Source of the DNA: Oscillibacter valericigenes
GTDB taxonomy: Bacteria > Bacillota > Clostridia > Oscillospirales > Oscillospiraceae
Length of the DNA stretch: 64,000 nucleotides
Direction: 5' to 3'
Assembly: GCF_021531315.1 (NCBI RefSeq)
Contig: NZ_JAFBIQ010000008.1
Coordinates: 1 to 64,000 of the forward strand
This document shows, in pieces, positions 16,537-25,746 of the stretch. A program made the translations under genes and the position numbers. The notes beneath the pieces are model-generated. The model was not told where the DNA came from. It worked only from the letters and a program-made list of their open reading frames with translations, and did not search any database. Positions within the stretch are counted from its first letter, which is position 1. Every line of letters begins with the position of its first letter.

Positions 16537-19029
16537 TCAATGGGAAAAACGGACCTTGGCGCTGAGCTTCGCCGCCTCCTTGTAGGGGCGGAACAGCAGG
16601 TAGAGCATCCCCGCAAGCGCCGCCGCGGCGGCGGCCAGCCCGATGGCGCTGGGACTGCCGGTGAGGGCCTTGCCGAACTGGTTGACCATCAGCGCTACGA
16701 GATAGGCAAAGCCGCACTGATAGCCGATGGCGAACCATGTCCACTTCGCGTTGTTCATCTCGCGTTTGATGGCGCCGATGGCGGCGAAGCAGGGCGCGCA
16801 CAGCAGGTTAAAGACGAGGAAGGAATAGCCGCTGATCTGCGTGAAGGCCGCGCCGATCTCAGACCAACCGGCGGGATACAGGATGCCCATGGTACCGACG
16901 ATGTTCTCCTTGGCGACAAGGCCGGTGATGGAGGCTACCGCCGCCTGCCAGCTGCCCCAGCCCAGCGGGACGAAGACCCAAGCCAGCAGACTGCCGATGC
17001 GGGCGAGAATGGAGGCGTCGATCTGCTCCTCAGAGAGCATCTGGAAGCTGCCGTCCACCCAGCCGAAGTAGGTGGTGAACCACACGAAGATGGTCGAGAG
17101 CAGGATGATCGTGCCGGCCTTTTTGATGAAGCTCCAGCCCCGCTCCCACATGGAGCGCAGCACATTGCCGACGGTCGGCCAGTGGTAGGCGGGCAGCTCC
17201 ATGACGAAGGGCGCGGGCTCCCCGGCGAACATCTTCGTCTTTTTGAGCATGATGCCGGAGATAATGATGGCAGCCATGCCGACGAAGTAGGCGGAGGTAG
17301 CGACCCACGCGGCGCCGCCGAAGATCGCGCCCGCGATCATGCCGATGAAGGGCACTTTCGCGCCGCAGGGGATAAAGGTCGTAGTCATAATGGTCATGCG
17401 GCGGTCGCGCTCGTTTTCAATGGTGCGCGAGGCCATCACGCCGGGGATGCCGCAGCCGGTGCCGATGAGCATGGGGATAAAGCTCTTGCCGGACAGGCCG
17501 AACTTGCGGAACACGCGGTCGAGCACGAAGGCGATACGCGCCATGTAGCCGCAGGCTTCCAGGAAAGCCAGCATCAAAAACAGCACCAGCATCTGCGGCA
17601 CGAAGCCGAGCACCGCGCCCACACCGGCCACGATGCCGTCCAAAATCAGGCCGTTGAGCCAGTCGGCGGTGCCGACGGCCTCCAGCGCGCCGCCAATGAG
17701 GACAGGTACGCCGGGCACCCACACGCCGTAGTCGGCGGGGTCAGGCTCATCAAAGCCGTTTTCCTCAAAATAACTGACGGCGTCCACATAGGTCATCTGG
17801 ACAACATCGTCCATCTTGTCCGCGCCCTCGGGCAGCGCGTCGTAGTAGGCGGTCTTCTCGCTGACGGCAAGGGTCTCCTCGTCCTCCACTTCGACCGTGG
17901 CGGTATCTTCGGCGGGTTCAAAGCTTTTCAGCGCATCGAGCATGGCAGACGCGTCGAAACCTTCTTCCTCGGTGTCAAGGCCAACGAACGCATCGGCGGC
18001 CTCAGCCGCGGCAGTATACTCGTCGCTCGCCTCGCCGTAGGCGGCGGAGCCGATGCCGAGGAAGTGCCAGCCATCGCCAAACAGACCATCATTCGCCCAG
18101 TCGGTGGCCGCCGCGCCCACCGTCACCATAGAGATGTAGTAAACCAAAAACATGACCACCGCGAAGATGGGCAGGCCCAGCCAGCGGTTGGTGACGACCT
18201 TATCGATCTTGTCGGACGCGGAGAGCGCGCCGATGTTTTTCTTCTGATAGCAGCCCTTGATGAGCTGTGCAATGTAGATATAGCGCTCGTTGGTGATGAT
18301 GCTCTCCGCGTCGTCGTCCAGCTCGGTTTCGGCGGCTTGGATGTCTGTTTCGATGTGGGCCATCGTTTCGGCGGGGATACGGAGCGTTTCGAGTACCTTG
18401 TCGTCGCGCTCAAAAATTTTGACGGCGTACCAGCGCTGCTGTTCCTCGGGCAGACCGTGGACCGCCGCCTCCTCGATGTGGGCGAGGGCGTGCTCCACAG
18501 GGCCGGAGAAGGTGTGCATGGGGACGGTCTTGGTTCCCTCGGCGGCTTTCACGGCGGCCTCGGCAGCCTGCATCACGCCGTCGCCCTTGAGCGCGGAGAT
18601 CTCCACGATCTCGCAGCCCAGTTCACGGGACAGCTCCGCCACATTGATTTGGTCGCCGTTCTTGCGCACCACGTCCATCATGTTGATGGCGATGACCACC
18701 GGGATGCCCAGCTCCGTAAGCTGGGTGGTGAGATAGAGATTGCGCTCCAAATTCGTGCCGTCGATGATGTTCAAAATAGCGTCGGGGCGCTCGGCGATGA
18801 GATAGTTTCGGGCGACGACCTCCTCCAGCGTGTAGGGGGAGAGGGAATAGATGCCCGGCAGGTCCATAATGACCACATTATCGTGCCGTTTCAGCCTGCC
18901 CTCCTTCTTCTCCACGGTGACGCCCGGCCAGTTGCCCACGAACTGGTTCGAGCCGGTCAGCGCGTTGAACAGCGTTGTCTTGCCGCTGTTCGGATTGCCC
19001 GCAAGGGCAATTTTGATCTGCTTTTCCAT
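16537..19029 (-). CDS. feoB: Ferrous iron transporter FeoB
   Basis: 830 residues. The N-terminal GTPase domain has G1 GNPNSGKTT (residues 10-18) and G3 DLPGIYSLSPYT, followed by a GDI-like helical region. Two Gate-type membrane blocks contain the conserved GTGCGIPGVMASRTIEN and CGAKVPFI segments. It imports Fe(II) with FeoA. Between the first and second helices, roughly residues 310-440, lies a long acidic insertion rich in Glu, Asp and Ala, absent from shorter FeoB proteins and probably extracytoplasmic. It is preceded by two feoA genes in the same operon. Confidence 0.96.
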   Translation of the reverse strand: MEKQIKIALAGNPNSGKTTLFNALTGSNQFVGNWPGVTVEKKEGRLKRHDNVVIMDLPGIYSLSPYTLEEVVARNYLIAERPDAILNIIDGTNLERNLYLTTQLTELGIPVVIAINMMDVVRKNGDQINVAELSRELGCEIVEISALKGDGVMQAAEAAVKAAEGTKTVPMHTFSGPVEHALAHIEEAAVHGLPEEQQRWYAVKIFERDDKVLETLRIPAETMAHIETDIQAAETELDDDAESIITNERYIYIAQLIKGCYQKKNIGALSASDKIDKVVTNRWLGLPIFAVVMFLVYYISMVTVGAAATDWANDGLFGDGWHFLGIGSAAYGEASDEYTAAAEAADAFVGLDTEEEGFDASAMLDALKSFEPAEDTATVEVEDEETLAVSEKTAYYDALPEGADKMDDVVQMTYVDAVSYFEENGFDEPDPADYGVWVPGVPVLIGGALEAVGTADWLNGLILDGIVAGVGAVLGFVPQMLVLFLMLAFLEACGYMARIAFVLDRVFRKFGLSGKSFIPMLIGTGCGIPGVMASRTIENERDRRMTIMTTTFIPCGAKVPFIGMIAGAIFGGAAWVATSAYFVGMAAIIISGIMLKKTKMFAGEPAPFVMELPAYHWPTVGNVLRSMWERGWSFIKKAGTIILLSTIFVWFTTYFGWVDGSFQMLSEEQIDASILARIGSLLAWVFVPLGWGSWQAAVASITGLVAKENIVGTMGILYPAGWSEIGAAFTQISGYSFLVFNLLCAPCFAAIGAIKREMNNAKWTWFAIGYQCGFAYLVALMVNQFGKALTGSPSAIGLAAAAAALAGMLYLLFRPYKEAAKLSAKVRFSH

Positions 19030-19076
19030 GCTTCTCGCTCCTTTTGGTTTGAGTGCTTTAACCGCGCCTCAAAAAA

Positions 19077-19298
19077 TTATTCGACCTCGATCATTTCGGT
19101 GTCGGCCTTGCGCAGGCTCAATTCATAGCCGCGCACGGTGACCTCCATGGGGTCGCCCAGCGGGGCGACCTTGCGGACGAACACCTCCGTCCCGCGGGTG
19201 ATGCCCATATCCATGATGCGGCGCCTGACAGGGCCCTCGCCGTGCAGCTTCACGACCTTGGCGGTCTCGCCGATGGGAATATTTCGCAGTGTTTTCAT
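19077..19298 (-). CDS. feoA: FeoA family protein (second copy, next to feoB)
   Basis: 73 residues from the ATG at 19298, with AGGAGG about 6 nt upstream; a longer open frame exists but lacks a ribosome site. SH3-like FeoA fold, with KVVKLHGEGPVRRRIMDMGI and KVAPLGDPMEVTVRGYELSLR. It is thought to contact the FeoB G-domain. It lies between the other feoA and feoB. Confidence 0.92.
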   Translation of the reverse strand: MKTLRNIPIGETAKVVKLHGEGPVRRRIMDMGITRGTEVFVRKVAPLGDPMEVTVRGYELSLRKADTEMIEVE

Positions 19299-19333
19299 CG
19301 TTTTCTCCTCCTGCTTCAAAGCATAATGATCGT

Positions 19334-19546
19334 TCAAATCATGATCTTGCGCGCCATCTCTTCGCTGATGGCAACGCGGGACTCCTTGATCTTGACGATG
19401 AGGTTTCCGCCCAGCGACGCGACCACCGTGGCGGTCCCGCCGGGGACAAAGCCGAGGTCCTCCAGATGCTTTTTGACCTCGGGGTCTCCGCCCACGCGCA
19501 AAATCAACTGTTCCTCGCCGACATTGGCAAGTGCAAGCGGCATCAT
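19334..19546 (-). CDS. feoA: FeoA family protein (first copy, operon head)
   Basis: 70 residues, starting MMPLALANVGEEQLI with GGGAGG upstream; the second ATG (19543) is equally possible. The FeoA core is KKHLEDLGFVPGGTATVVASLGGNLIVKIKESRVAI. It is the first gene after the regulated promoter. Tandem FeoA genes ahead of FeoB are common in Clostridia; the split of roles is unknown. Confidence 0.9.
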   Translation of the reverse strand: MMPLALANVGEEQLILRVGGDPEVKKHLEDLGFVPGGTATVVASLGGNLIVKIKESRVAISEEMARKIMI

Positions 19547-19633
19547 GTTCTATCCCTCCCGTCTTTGGTTTGTTTTGGCTAACCTGACAGACATATGGAA
19601 ACGCCGAAACAGTGGGCCGTTCCCACACTGCAC

Positions 19634-19653
19634 AAGTTAGCTATCTCTAACTT
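19634..19653. promoter_or_regulatory. Perfect inverted repeat, candidate iron-repressor operator
   Basis: AAGTTAG-N6-CTAACTT immediately downstream of the feo -10 box. Half-sites resemble DtxR/IdeR-type TTAG sequences, though the 6-nt centre is wider than the classical box. A second imperfect copy (AGGTTAG ... TAAACT) overlaps the spacer and -10. A metal-dependent repressor (Fur or DtxR type) is inferred. Confidence 0.65.
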
Positions 19654-19661
19654 TCGCAGTG

Positions 19662-19690
19662 AGTTTAATATATCTAACCTATTTTGTCAA
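19662..19690 (-). promoter_or_regulatory. Promoter of the feoA-feoA-feoB operon
   Basis: On the minus strand, perfect -35 TTGACA (19690-19685), 17-nt spacer, -10 TAAACT (19667-19662). AGGTTAG in the spacer and the repeat at 19634-19653 flank the -10. Confidence 0.78.
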
Positions 19691-19793
19691 GGGCTTTTTG
19701 AAAAATATTTCCGCGCGGCGGCCGCCCGCTTTGCGGGAAGGGAAAAAATCCGAAGCGTCTTTTGCGCAAGCGCTTTATTTTTTCATATTTATA

Positions 19794-19802
19794 TGATATA
19801 CT
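19794..19802 (+). promoter_or_regulatory. Extended -10 promoter for phosphoketolase
   Basis: TG-A-TATACT with no clear -35 (TTTATT at the 17-nt position). It lies about 100 nt before the ATG. Confidence 0.5.
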
Positions 19803-19903
19803 TTATTTCACTGTGTCCGGCCGCCGTGCCGCACCGTTACACATGAAAGAACCGCCGCGGAAAACCGCCGCGACGGCAAGAAGATAAAGGAGGTACCCGT
19901 TTT

Positions 19904-22315
19904 ATGTCCGTACTGAAGGCCGCGCGGCTTTCCAAAAAACCGCCGCTGAACCAGCAGGAGCTCCGCCAGCTCGACGCTTACTGGCGCGCTGCAAACTACC
20001 TGACCGCCTGCCAGCTCTACCTGCTCGATAACCCCCTGCTCGAGCGCCCGCTCAAAAAGAGCGACCTCAAGCAGACCATCGTCGGTCACTGGGGCACCTG
20101 CCCGGGCCAGAACTTCATCTACACGCACTTAAACCGCGTCATCAAGCGCGACGACCTCGATATGATCTACCTCTCAGGCCCGGGCCACGGCGGCAACGCC
20201 ATGGTCGCGCAGGACTGGCTCGACGGCAGCTACACCGAGGTCTACCCCAACATCACCCGCGATAAGGAGGGGATGCAGAAGCTCTTCAAGCGATTTTCCT
20301 TCCCCGGCGGCATCCCGAGCCATGTCGCGCCCGAGACCCCCGGCTCCATTCACGAGGGCGGCGAGCTGGGCTACTCCCTCGCCCACGCCTTCGGCGCGGT
20401 GGCGGACAATCCCGACCTGATCGCCGCCTGCGTGGTCGGCGACGGCGAGGCGGAGACAGGACCGCTTGCGACCTCGTGGCACGGCAACAAGTTCATGAAC
20501 CCCATCACCGACGGCGCGGTGCTGCCGATTTTGCACCTCAACGGCTTCAAGATCGCCAACCCCACCATCTTCTCCCGCATGAGCCACGGGGAGGTCGAGA
20601 GCTTCTTCCGTGGCTGCGGCTGGGAGCCGCGCTTTGTCGAGGGCGATGAGCCCATGGCAATGCACCAGCAGATGGCCGCGGCGCTCGACTGGGCGATCCG
20701 CGAGATCAGGCGCATCCAGCGCACCGCGCGCAAGAGCGGCGAGGCGAAGCGCCCGCGCTGGCCGATGCTCGTGCTGCGTACCCCCAAGGGCTGGACGGGG
20801 CCGAAGGAGGTCGACGGCCTGCCCGTCGAGGGCTGCTGGCGCGCCCATCAGGTGCCCATCTCTCTTGGCGCGGACACTGACCGCCACCTTGACGAGCTGG
20901 AGGAGTGGCTGCGCAGCTACAAGCCCGAGGAGCTCTTCAACGCCGACGGCACACCCGTCGAGCTGGTCGCCGCTTTCCCGCCGACGGGCAAGCGCCGCAT
21001 GGGCGCGAACCCCCACACGAACGGCGGACTGCTGCTGCGCGACCTGCGCACGCCCGATTTCCGCGACTATGCCGTGGAGGTCAAGGCCCCCGGCGCGGTC
21101 GAGGCGCAGGATATGTATGTCCTCGGCACCTATGTGCGCGATGTGATGAAGCTCAATATGGACGCGCGCAACTTCCGCATCTTCGCGCCCGACGAAACGG
21201 CGTCAAACCGCTTACAGGCGGTCTTTGAGGTCACGGGCCGCCGCTTCCTCGACGAGCAGCTCCCGGGCATCGACGACCATCTCGACCCCGACGGCCGCGT
21301 GATGGACTCCCTGCTCTCCGAGCACTTCTGCGAGGGCTTTTTGGAGGGCTACCTGCTCACGGGACGCCACGGCTTTTTTGACAGCTACGAGGCGTTCATC
21401 CGCATCGTGGACTCCATGTTCGCCCAGCACGCCAAGTGGCTCAAGATGTGCAGCGAGCTGCCGTGGCGGCAGGACATCGCCTCGCTCAACTACATCCTCG
21501 CCTCAAATGTCTGGCAGCAGGACCACAACGGCTTTACGCATCAGGACCCCGGCTTCCTCGACCATGCGGCCAACAAGAAGGCCGATGTCGTGCGCATGTA
21601 TCTGCCGCCGGATGCCAACTGCCTGCTCTCCTGCTTTGACCACTGCATCAAAAGCCGCAACTATGTGAACATCATCGTGGCGAGCAAGCACCCGCGCCCC
21701 CAGTGGCTCACGATGGAGCAGGCGGTCAAGCACTGCTCGCAGGGCATCGGCATCTGGGGCTGGGCCTCGAACGATCAGGGGCAGGAACCGGATGTCGTCA
21801 TGGCCTGCTGCGGCGATACGCCCACGCTCGAAACGCTCGCCGCCGTCAGCATCCTGCGCCGTGAGCTGCCGGAGCTGAAGCTCCGCGTGGTGAATGTGGT
21901 GGACCTGATGAAGCTCCAGCCGCACACCGAGCATCCCCACGGCCTGACCGACGAGGAGTACGACGGCCTGTTCACCAGGGATAAGCCCATCATCTTCGCC
22001 TACCACGGCTACCCCACGCTCGTCCACGAGCTGACCTACCGCCGCCACAACCGCAACCTCCATGTGCGCGGCTACAAGGAGGAGGGCACCATCACCACGC
22101 CCTTCGATATGCGCGTTTTGAACGACATCGACCGCTTTGACCTCGTCATCGACACGGTCCGCCGCCTGCCGCAGCTCGGCAACCGCGGCGCCTACCTCGT
22201 GCAGAAGATGCAGGATAAGCTCGTCGAGCACCGCCAGTACATCCGCGACAACGGCATCGACCTGCCCGAGGTGCGGAACTGGAAGTGGGAGGACGGCAGC
22301 GCCTCTTCGACATAA
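19904..22315 (+). CDS. xfp: Phosphoketolase (xylulose-5-P/fructose-6-P)
   Basis: 803 residues, full length. Visible features include [33 protein letters not shown] (phosphate/TPP region, about residue 90), [28 protein letters not shown], and the TPP-Mg site [19 protein letters not shown] (about residue 180). It cleaves xylulose-5-phosphate and/or fructose-6-phosphate to acetyl-phosphate plus a smaller sugar phosphate. AAGGAGG lies upstream. It is a stand-alone gene with its own promoter. Confidence 0.96.
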   Translation: MSVLKAARLSKKPPLNQQELRQLDAYWRAANYLTACQLYLLDNPLLERPLKKSDLKQTIVGHWGTCPGQNFIYTHLNRVIKRDDLDMIYLSGPGHGGNAMVAQDWLDGSYTEVYPNITRDKEGMQKLFKRFSFPGGIPSHVAPETPGSIHEGGELGYSLAHAFGAVADNPDLIAACVVGDGEAETGPLATSWHGNKFMNPITDGAVLPILHLNGFKIANPTIFSRMSHGEVESFFRGCGWEPRFVEGDEPMAMHQQMAAALDWAIREIRRIQRTARKSGEAKRPRWPMLVLRTPKGWTGPKEVDGLPVEGCWRAHQVPISLGADTDRHLDELEEWLRSYKPEELFNADGTPVELVAAFPPTGKRRMGANPHTNGGLLLRDLRTPDFRDYAVEVKAPGAVEAQDMYVLGTYVRDVMKLNMDARNFRIFAPDETASNRLQAVFEVTGRRFLDEQLPGIDDHLDPDGRVMDSLLSEHFCEGFLEGYLLTGRHGFFDSYEAFIRIVDSMFAQHAKWLKMCSELPWRQDIASLNYILASNVWQQDHNGFTHQDPGFLDHAANKKADVVRMYLPPDANCLLSCFDHCIKSRNYVNIIVASKHPRPQWLTMEQAVKHCSQGIGIWGWASNDQGQEPDVVMACCGDTPTLETLAAVSILRRELPELKLRVVNVVDLMKLQPHTEHPHGLTDEEYDGLFTRDKPIIFAYHGYPTLVHELTYRRHNRNLHVRGYKEEGTITTPFDMRVLNDIDRFDLVIDTVRRLPQLGNRGAYLVQKMQDKLVEHRQYIRDNGIDLPEVRNWKWEDGSASST

Positions 22316-22367
22316 AAGAAGCATCACAGACCAAAAACAAATTCAGAAAAACAGGGAGGGACCAGAC

Positions 22368-23978
22368 ATGAAGCAGCATCGCATCCTTTTTCGGGCGCTG
22401 AGCGCGCTCCTTTGCCTCGGCCTCTGCGCGGCGCTGACGGCCTGCGGCAATCAGCGTGGGAACGACCCCGAGCCTACACAGGATAAGACCTACAACGACA
22501 GCCTCATTACCGAGGTGCTCAGTGAGGAGGGAACATTCACCGACGAATTCGATCAGGACTGGGACTACTCCTACTACATCCCGCAGCTTGTGAGCGACAC
22601 GGCGGACGCCAAGGCGATCAACGCGGAGATCATGGGGAGCTTCGGCGACGATGTAGCCGCCGCGCTCGAGAGCATCTCCGCGTCACAGATGCCGCAAATC
22701 TACTTCGAGGACATCTCGTGGCGGAGCTGGTGGAACGACAGCCTGCTGAGCCTTTCCATTGAGGCCGCGGGCTGGGTCGACAACATGAGCTATCAGGTCT
22801 ATCACTACGATTTCGCAAGCGGCAAGCGGCTGACAAACGCGCAGGTGCTCGACCGCTTCGATGTGGACGAGGCCGACTTCCTTGCCGCTCTGCGCCGCGC
22901 GGCGGCGCAGACCTACGACGCCGCCTACGCGCCGTGGGGCGTGCCCGAGCTCTCGCCGGACGACGAAAACTTCGGCCCCATGTGCATCGAGCTGGCCTCG
23001 ATGCGCGCGTGGACGGTCGCGGCGGAAAATTATGAGCTGGAGAGCGCCATGTTCTGCCCGAACGGCGACGGCACCTTCCTCGCCTTCCAACCCGTCGGCT
23101 CGGTGGCGGGCGCAAGCTGGTACTACAAGGAGATGACCGTGAAGCCCGCTGAGAGCGAGTGGCAGACCGGCGGGGCACAGTCCGGCTATGGCTTTGTGAG
23201 CGCGGTTTTGAACGATGACGGTCCTGCGGTCTATTTCACGCGGCACAGCGACGGTATGTTCGACAGCGAGGAATACCGCCCCTATGTCGGCTTTTCCTAC
23301 GATATGGAGTATCCCATCGACGGCTGCTACGGCGACTATGAGGATGTTTTTGTCGGCACCTTCGGAAACGGAATGGAGCCCTACGCCTTCCTTCTCACCA
23401 AGGATGGCACAGTGGAGTATGTGAACATCTTCCGCGGCTTTGAAAGCGGCATCCTCTGCTCCGGCGGCCCGCTCTACGGGCTGGGCGAGATCGTCGGCTT
23501 TGAAAACGGCGAGCGCGAGGGCGGGTATGAAGAAGGCTGCCAGACCGTGTACGCCGTGGACAAGAGCGGCGCGCGGTACGACCTCGCCACGCGCATCATA
23601 GCGATGTCCAATTCCATGCCCTACATGGTCACCGGCGACTGGCGCGCCGAGGTCACCCACCGCGTGGACGGCGGCGGCAGCTATACGGGTACTTACGATC
23701 TCTCCTTCAGCGAAAACGGCTTTACGAGTGTGGAGGATGTGATGGAGGATGCGTGCGTCCTCCTCTGTGGCGGCTACTGCTCCTACCTTGGCATGACGGA
23801 GCAGGGGATGTTTTACAGCTTTAACCTCTACAACGGCAGCGAGGCGAGGGACGGCACCTTCACCCTTGATTTCTACGACAGCTGGAGCGACACGCTGCTT
23901 GTCGCCCCCGTTTCCGGCGTGAACCTCTTCGACGCCCCCGAGGGCGGCTGCACCGCCTTTACCCGCCTCTACGGCTGA
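22368..23978 (+). CDS. DUF3298-like lipoprotein
   Basis: 536 residues from the ATG at 22368 (GGGAGGG upstream). Signal peptide with lipobox LTAC (about residue 22). Residues about 60-220 look like the DUF4163/DUF3298 arrangement seen in RsiV and PdaC: an N-terminal paired domain, then YQVYHYDFASGKRLTNAQVLDRF. The C-terminal half has no recognisable domain and is rich in Gly, Tyr and Asp. Function is unknown. It lies 52 nt after phosphoketolase, possibly by read-through. Confidence 0.7.
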   Translation: MKQHRILFRALSALLCLGLCAALTACGNQRGNDPEPTQDKTYNDSLITEVLSEEGTFTDEFDQDWDYSYYIPQLVSDTADAKAINAEIMGSFGDDVAAALESISASQMPQIYFEDISWRSWWNDSLLSLSIEAAGWVDNMSYQVYHYDFASGKRLTNAQVLDRFDVDEADFLAALRRAAAQTYDAAYAPWGVPELSPDDENFGPMCIELASMRAWTVAAENYELESAMFCPNGDGTFLAFQPVGSVAGASWYYKEMTVKPAESEWQTGGAQSGYGFVSAVLNDDGPAVYFTRHSDGMFDSEEYRPYVGFSYDMEYPIDGCYGDYEDVFVGTFGNGMEPYAFLLTKDGTVEYVNIFRGFESGILCSGGPLYGLGEIVGFENGEREGGYEEGCQTVYAVDKSGARYDLATRIIAMSNSMPYMVTGDWRAEVTHRVDGGGSYTGTYDLSFSENGFTSVEDVMEDACVLLCGGYCSYLGMTEQGMFYSFNLYNGSEARDGTFTLDFYDSWSDTLLVAPVSGVNLFDAPEGGCTAFTRLYG

Positions 23979-24083
23979 GCGCGCGGCGAAATGAGAGAAA
24001 AATTGGGAAAAACGGGAACTTTTTCCCGCTTTTGAGCGTCAAACCCTTCAGAGACCCCAAATAAAAGATCGAGGTGACGGAAG

Positions 24084-25061
24084 ATGAAAAGAACGCTTGC
24101 CCTTTTTCTCAGCGTGCTGCTGCTCCTTGCCCTGCTCACGGGCTGCGGCAGCAAGTCGGCGCCGCGCGACAGCGCCGCCGGCAGCGACTACATGATGACC
24201 AACCAAAGCTACGCCAAAACGGACGATAGCTTCGCCTACGACGAGCCGGAGCTCCCGACGCCCGACGCCGAGAACGGCTATTGGGACGGCGGTGAAAGCC
24301 AGACGCTCACCGGCGGCATGACCGCTCCGGGCGACGCGAAGATGATCTACCGCGCGAGCATCGATGTGCAGACGCAGGACTACGCGACGAGCGAGACCGC
24401 CATCACCGAGCTTGTGAAGTCCTGCGGCGGCTACTTTGAGAGCAAAAGCCTGAGCAATCGCTCGAGCGGCTACCGCTACGGCGAATTTGCCGTGCGCGTC
24501 CCCGCGAAGGAGTATGAGCGCTTCTGCGCTCAGGTCGGCACGCTCTGCCATGTCACCTATATGTCCTCCTCGGCGGAGAACATCACCGAGGCGTACTACG
24601 ACACCGACTCTCGCCTCAAGACCGCGCAGATCAAGCTCGAGCGCTTACAGGAGCTGCTCTCGAAGGCGGACAACATGGCGGACATCATCACCATCGAGAG
24701 TGCCATCAGCGAAACGGAGTACACCATCGAGTATCTCTCCGGCGAGCTGCGCCACTATGACGCGCTGGTGGACTACGCCACCGTCTACCTCACGCTCAGC
24801 GAGACCTACAAGCTCGACGAAAACGCCAACGCGCCGCTGACCTTCTCCCAGCGCATCGCGCGCTCTTTTACGGACGGTCTGCGCGCCGCGGGCGAGTTCT
24901 TTGAGGAGCTGATCCTCTTCTTGGCGGGCAGCTGGATCTTCCTGCTGGTGCTGGCGGCGGTCATCGTCGTGCTCGTGCGTGTGCTGCGCAGAAAGCCGCT
25001 CCTTCGCAGAAGGAGCAAAAAGCTCCCCACCGCCGAGGAGACGAAAAGCGAAGAAAAATAA
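24084..25061 (+). CDS. DUF4349 domain-containing lipoprotein
   Basis: 325 residues. Lipobox LLTGC near residue 20; low-complexity linker; DUF4349 from about residue 90, starting MIYRASIDVQTQDYATSETAI, with GEFAVRVPAKEYERF; a coiled-coil stretch around residues 170-215 (LKTAQIKLERLQELLSKADN); then a C-terminal transmembrane helix near residues 275-300 with a basic tail. It is therefore anchored at both ends. Function is unknown. Confidence 0.85.
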   Translation: MKRTLALFLSVLLLLALLTGCGSKSAPRDSAAGSDYMMTNQSYAKTDDSFAYDEPELPTPDAENGYWDGGESQTLTGGMTAPGDAKMIYRASIDVQTQDYATSETAITELVKSCGGYFESKSLSNRSSGYRYGEFAVRVPAKEYERFCAQVGTLCHVTYMSSSAENITEAYYDTDSRLKTAQIKLERLQELLSKADNMADIITIESAISETEYTIEYLSGELRHYDALVDYATVYLTLSETYKLDENANAPLTFSQRIARSFTDGLRAAGEFFEELILFLAGSWIFLLVLAAVIVVLVRVLRRKPLLRRRSKKLPTAEETKSEEK

Positions 25062-25073
25062 GGAGAAATGCCC

Positions 25074-25685
25074 ATGAAACTCACCTGGCTCGGCCATTCC
25101 TGCTTTGCCGTCGAGAGCGGCGGCTGCCGCATTGTGCTCGATCCCTATACGGTCGAGAGCTATCCGCCGCTGCATGTTGCCGCGAACGAGGTGCTCTGCT
25201 CGCACCATCACCGCGACCACGACTTTGTCGAGGCCGTGACGCTCGCGCCGCGAGGGGACAGCCCCTTCACGGTGCGGATGGTCGAGACCTTCCACGACGA
25301 CCAGGGCGGCGCCTTGCGCGGGACGAACACCGTGCACCTTCTCGCCGCCGAGGGCTTGCGCGTCGTCCATCTCGGCGACCTCGGCCACGAGCTGAGCGAG
25401 GCGCAAATCGCGCCGCTGCGCGGCTGCGACGCGCTGCTGCTGCCGGTCGGCGGCTACTACACCATCGACGCGCAGACTGCCAAGCGCATCGCGGACGCCC
25501 TCGCGCCGCGCGTGATCGTGCCGATGCACTACCGCCACGGTAGCCATGGCTACGATGTGATCGCCACGGTGGAGGATTTCCTGCGGCTCTATCCCGCGTC
25601 CGCGGTGCAGCGGCTCGACGGAAACTCCTTCGAGCTGACCGCCGACGCCCCGCGCGGCGTGGTCGTGCCGAAGTTCGCGGACTGA
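25074..25685 (+). CDS. MBL-fold metallo-hydrolase
   Basis: 203 residues from the ATG at 25074 (AGGAG 8 nt upstream; the ATG at 25068 is too close). Metal-binding motif HHHRDHD (about residue 45), WLGHSCFAV start, further His and Asp in HLGDLGHE and a terminal PMHYRHG. It resembles UPF0173-like zinc hydrolases; substrate unknown. The start is 12 nt after the DUF4349 gene. Confidence 0.88.
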   Translation: MKLTWLGHSCFAVESGGCRIVLDPYTVESYPPLHVAANEVLCSHHHRDHDFVEAVTLAPRGDSPFTVRMVETFHDDQGGALRGTNTVHLLAAEGLRVVHLGDLGHELSEAQIAPLRGCDALLLPVGGYYTIDAQTAKRIADALAPRVIVPMHYRHGSHGYDVIATVEDFLRLYPASAVQRLDGNSFELTADAPRGVVVPKFAD

Positions 25686-25697
25686 TACCAATACGAG

Positions 25698-25737
25698 AAA
25701 AAAGGGAGCGAAGGATTTTTCCTTCGCTCCCTTTTTT
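25698..25737. terminator. Bidirectional hairpin terminator
   Basis: A perfect 18-bp stem (25698-25715 with 25720-25737), TTTT loop, with A6 and T6 ends, between convergent genes. Confidence 0.92.
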
Positions 25738-25746
25738 CGTTGCTCT

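Larger units (their letters stand above)
19547..19903. other. Intergenic region between the divergent feo and phosphoketolase units
   Basis: 357 nt without a gene. It holds the feo promoter and two inverted repeats on the feo side (19634-19690) and an extended -10 promoter for phosphoketolase (19794-19802). The rest is GC-rich leader with no hairpin I can defend. Confidence 0.7.

Noticed and set aside
16363-19128. 921-codon open frame on the plus strand
   Set aside because: Antisense shadow of feoB in GC-rich DNA; His/Asp/Gly-rich composition, no ribosome site and no domain.
19762-19779. cre-like site before phosphoketolase
   Set aside because: The TTGCGCAAGCGC region misses two conserved positions of the CcpA consensus.
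23999-24035. Terminator between the two lipoprotein genes
   Set aside because: GGGAAAAA/TTTTTCCC stem is short and AT-rich and the genes appear to continue in one direction; low support.
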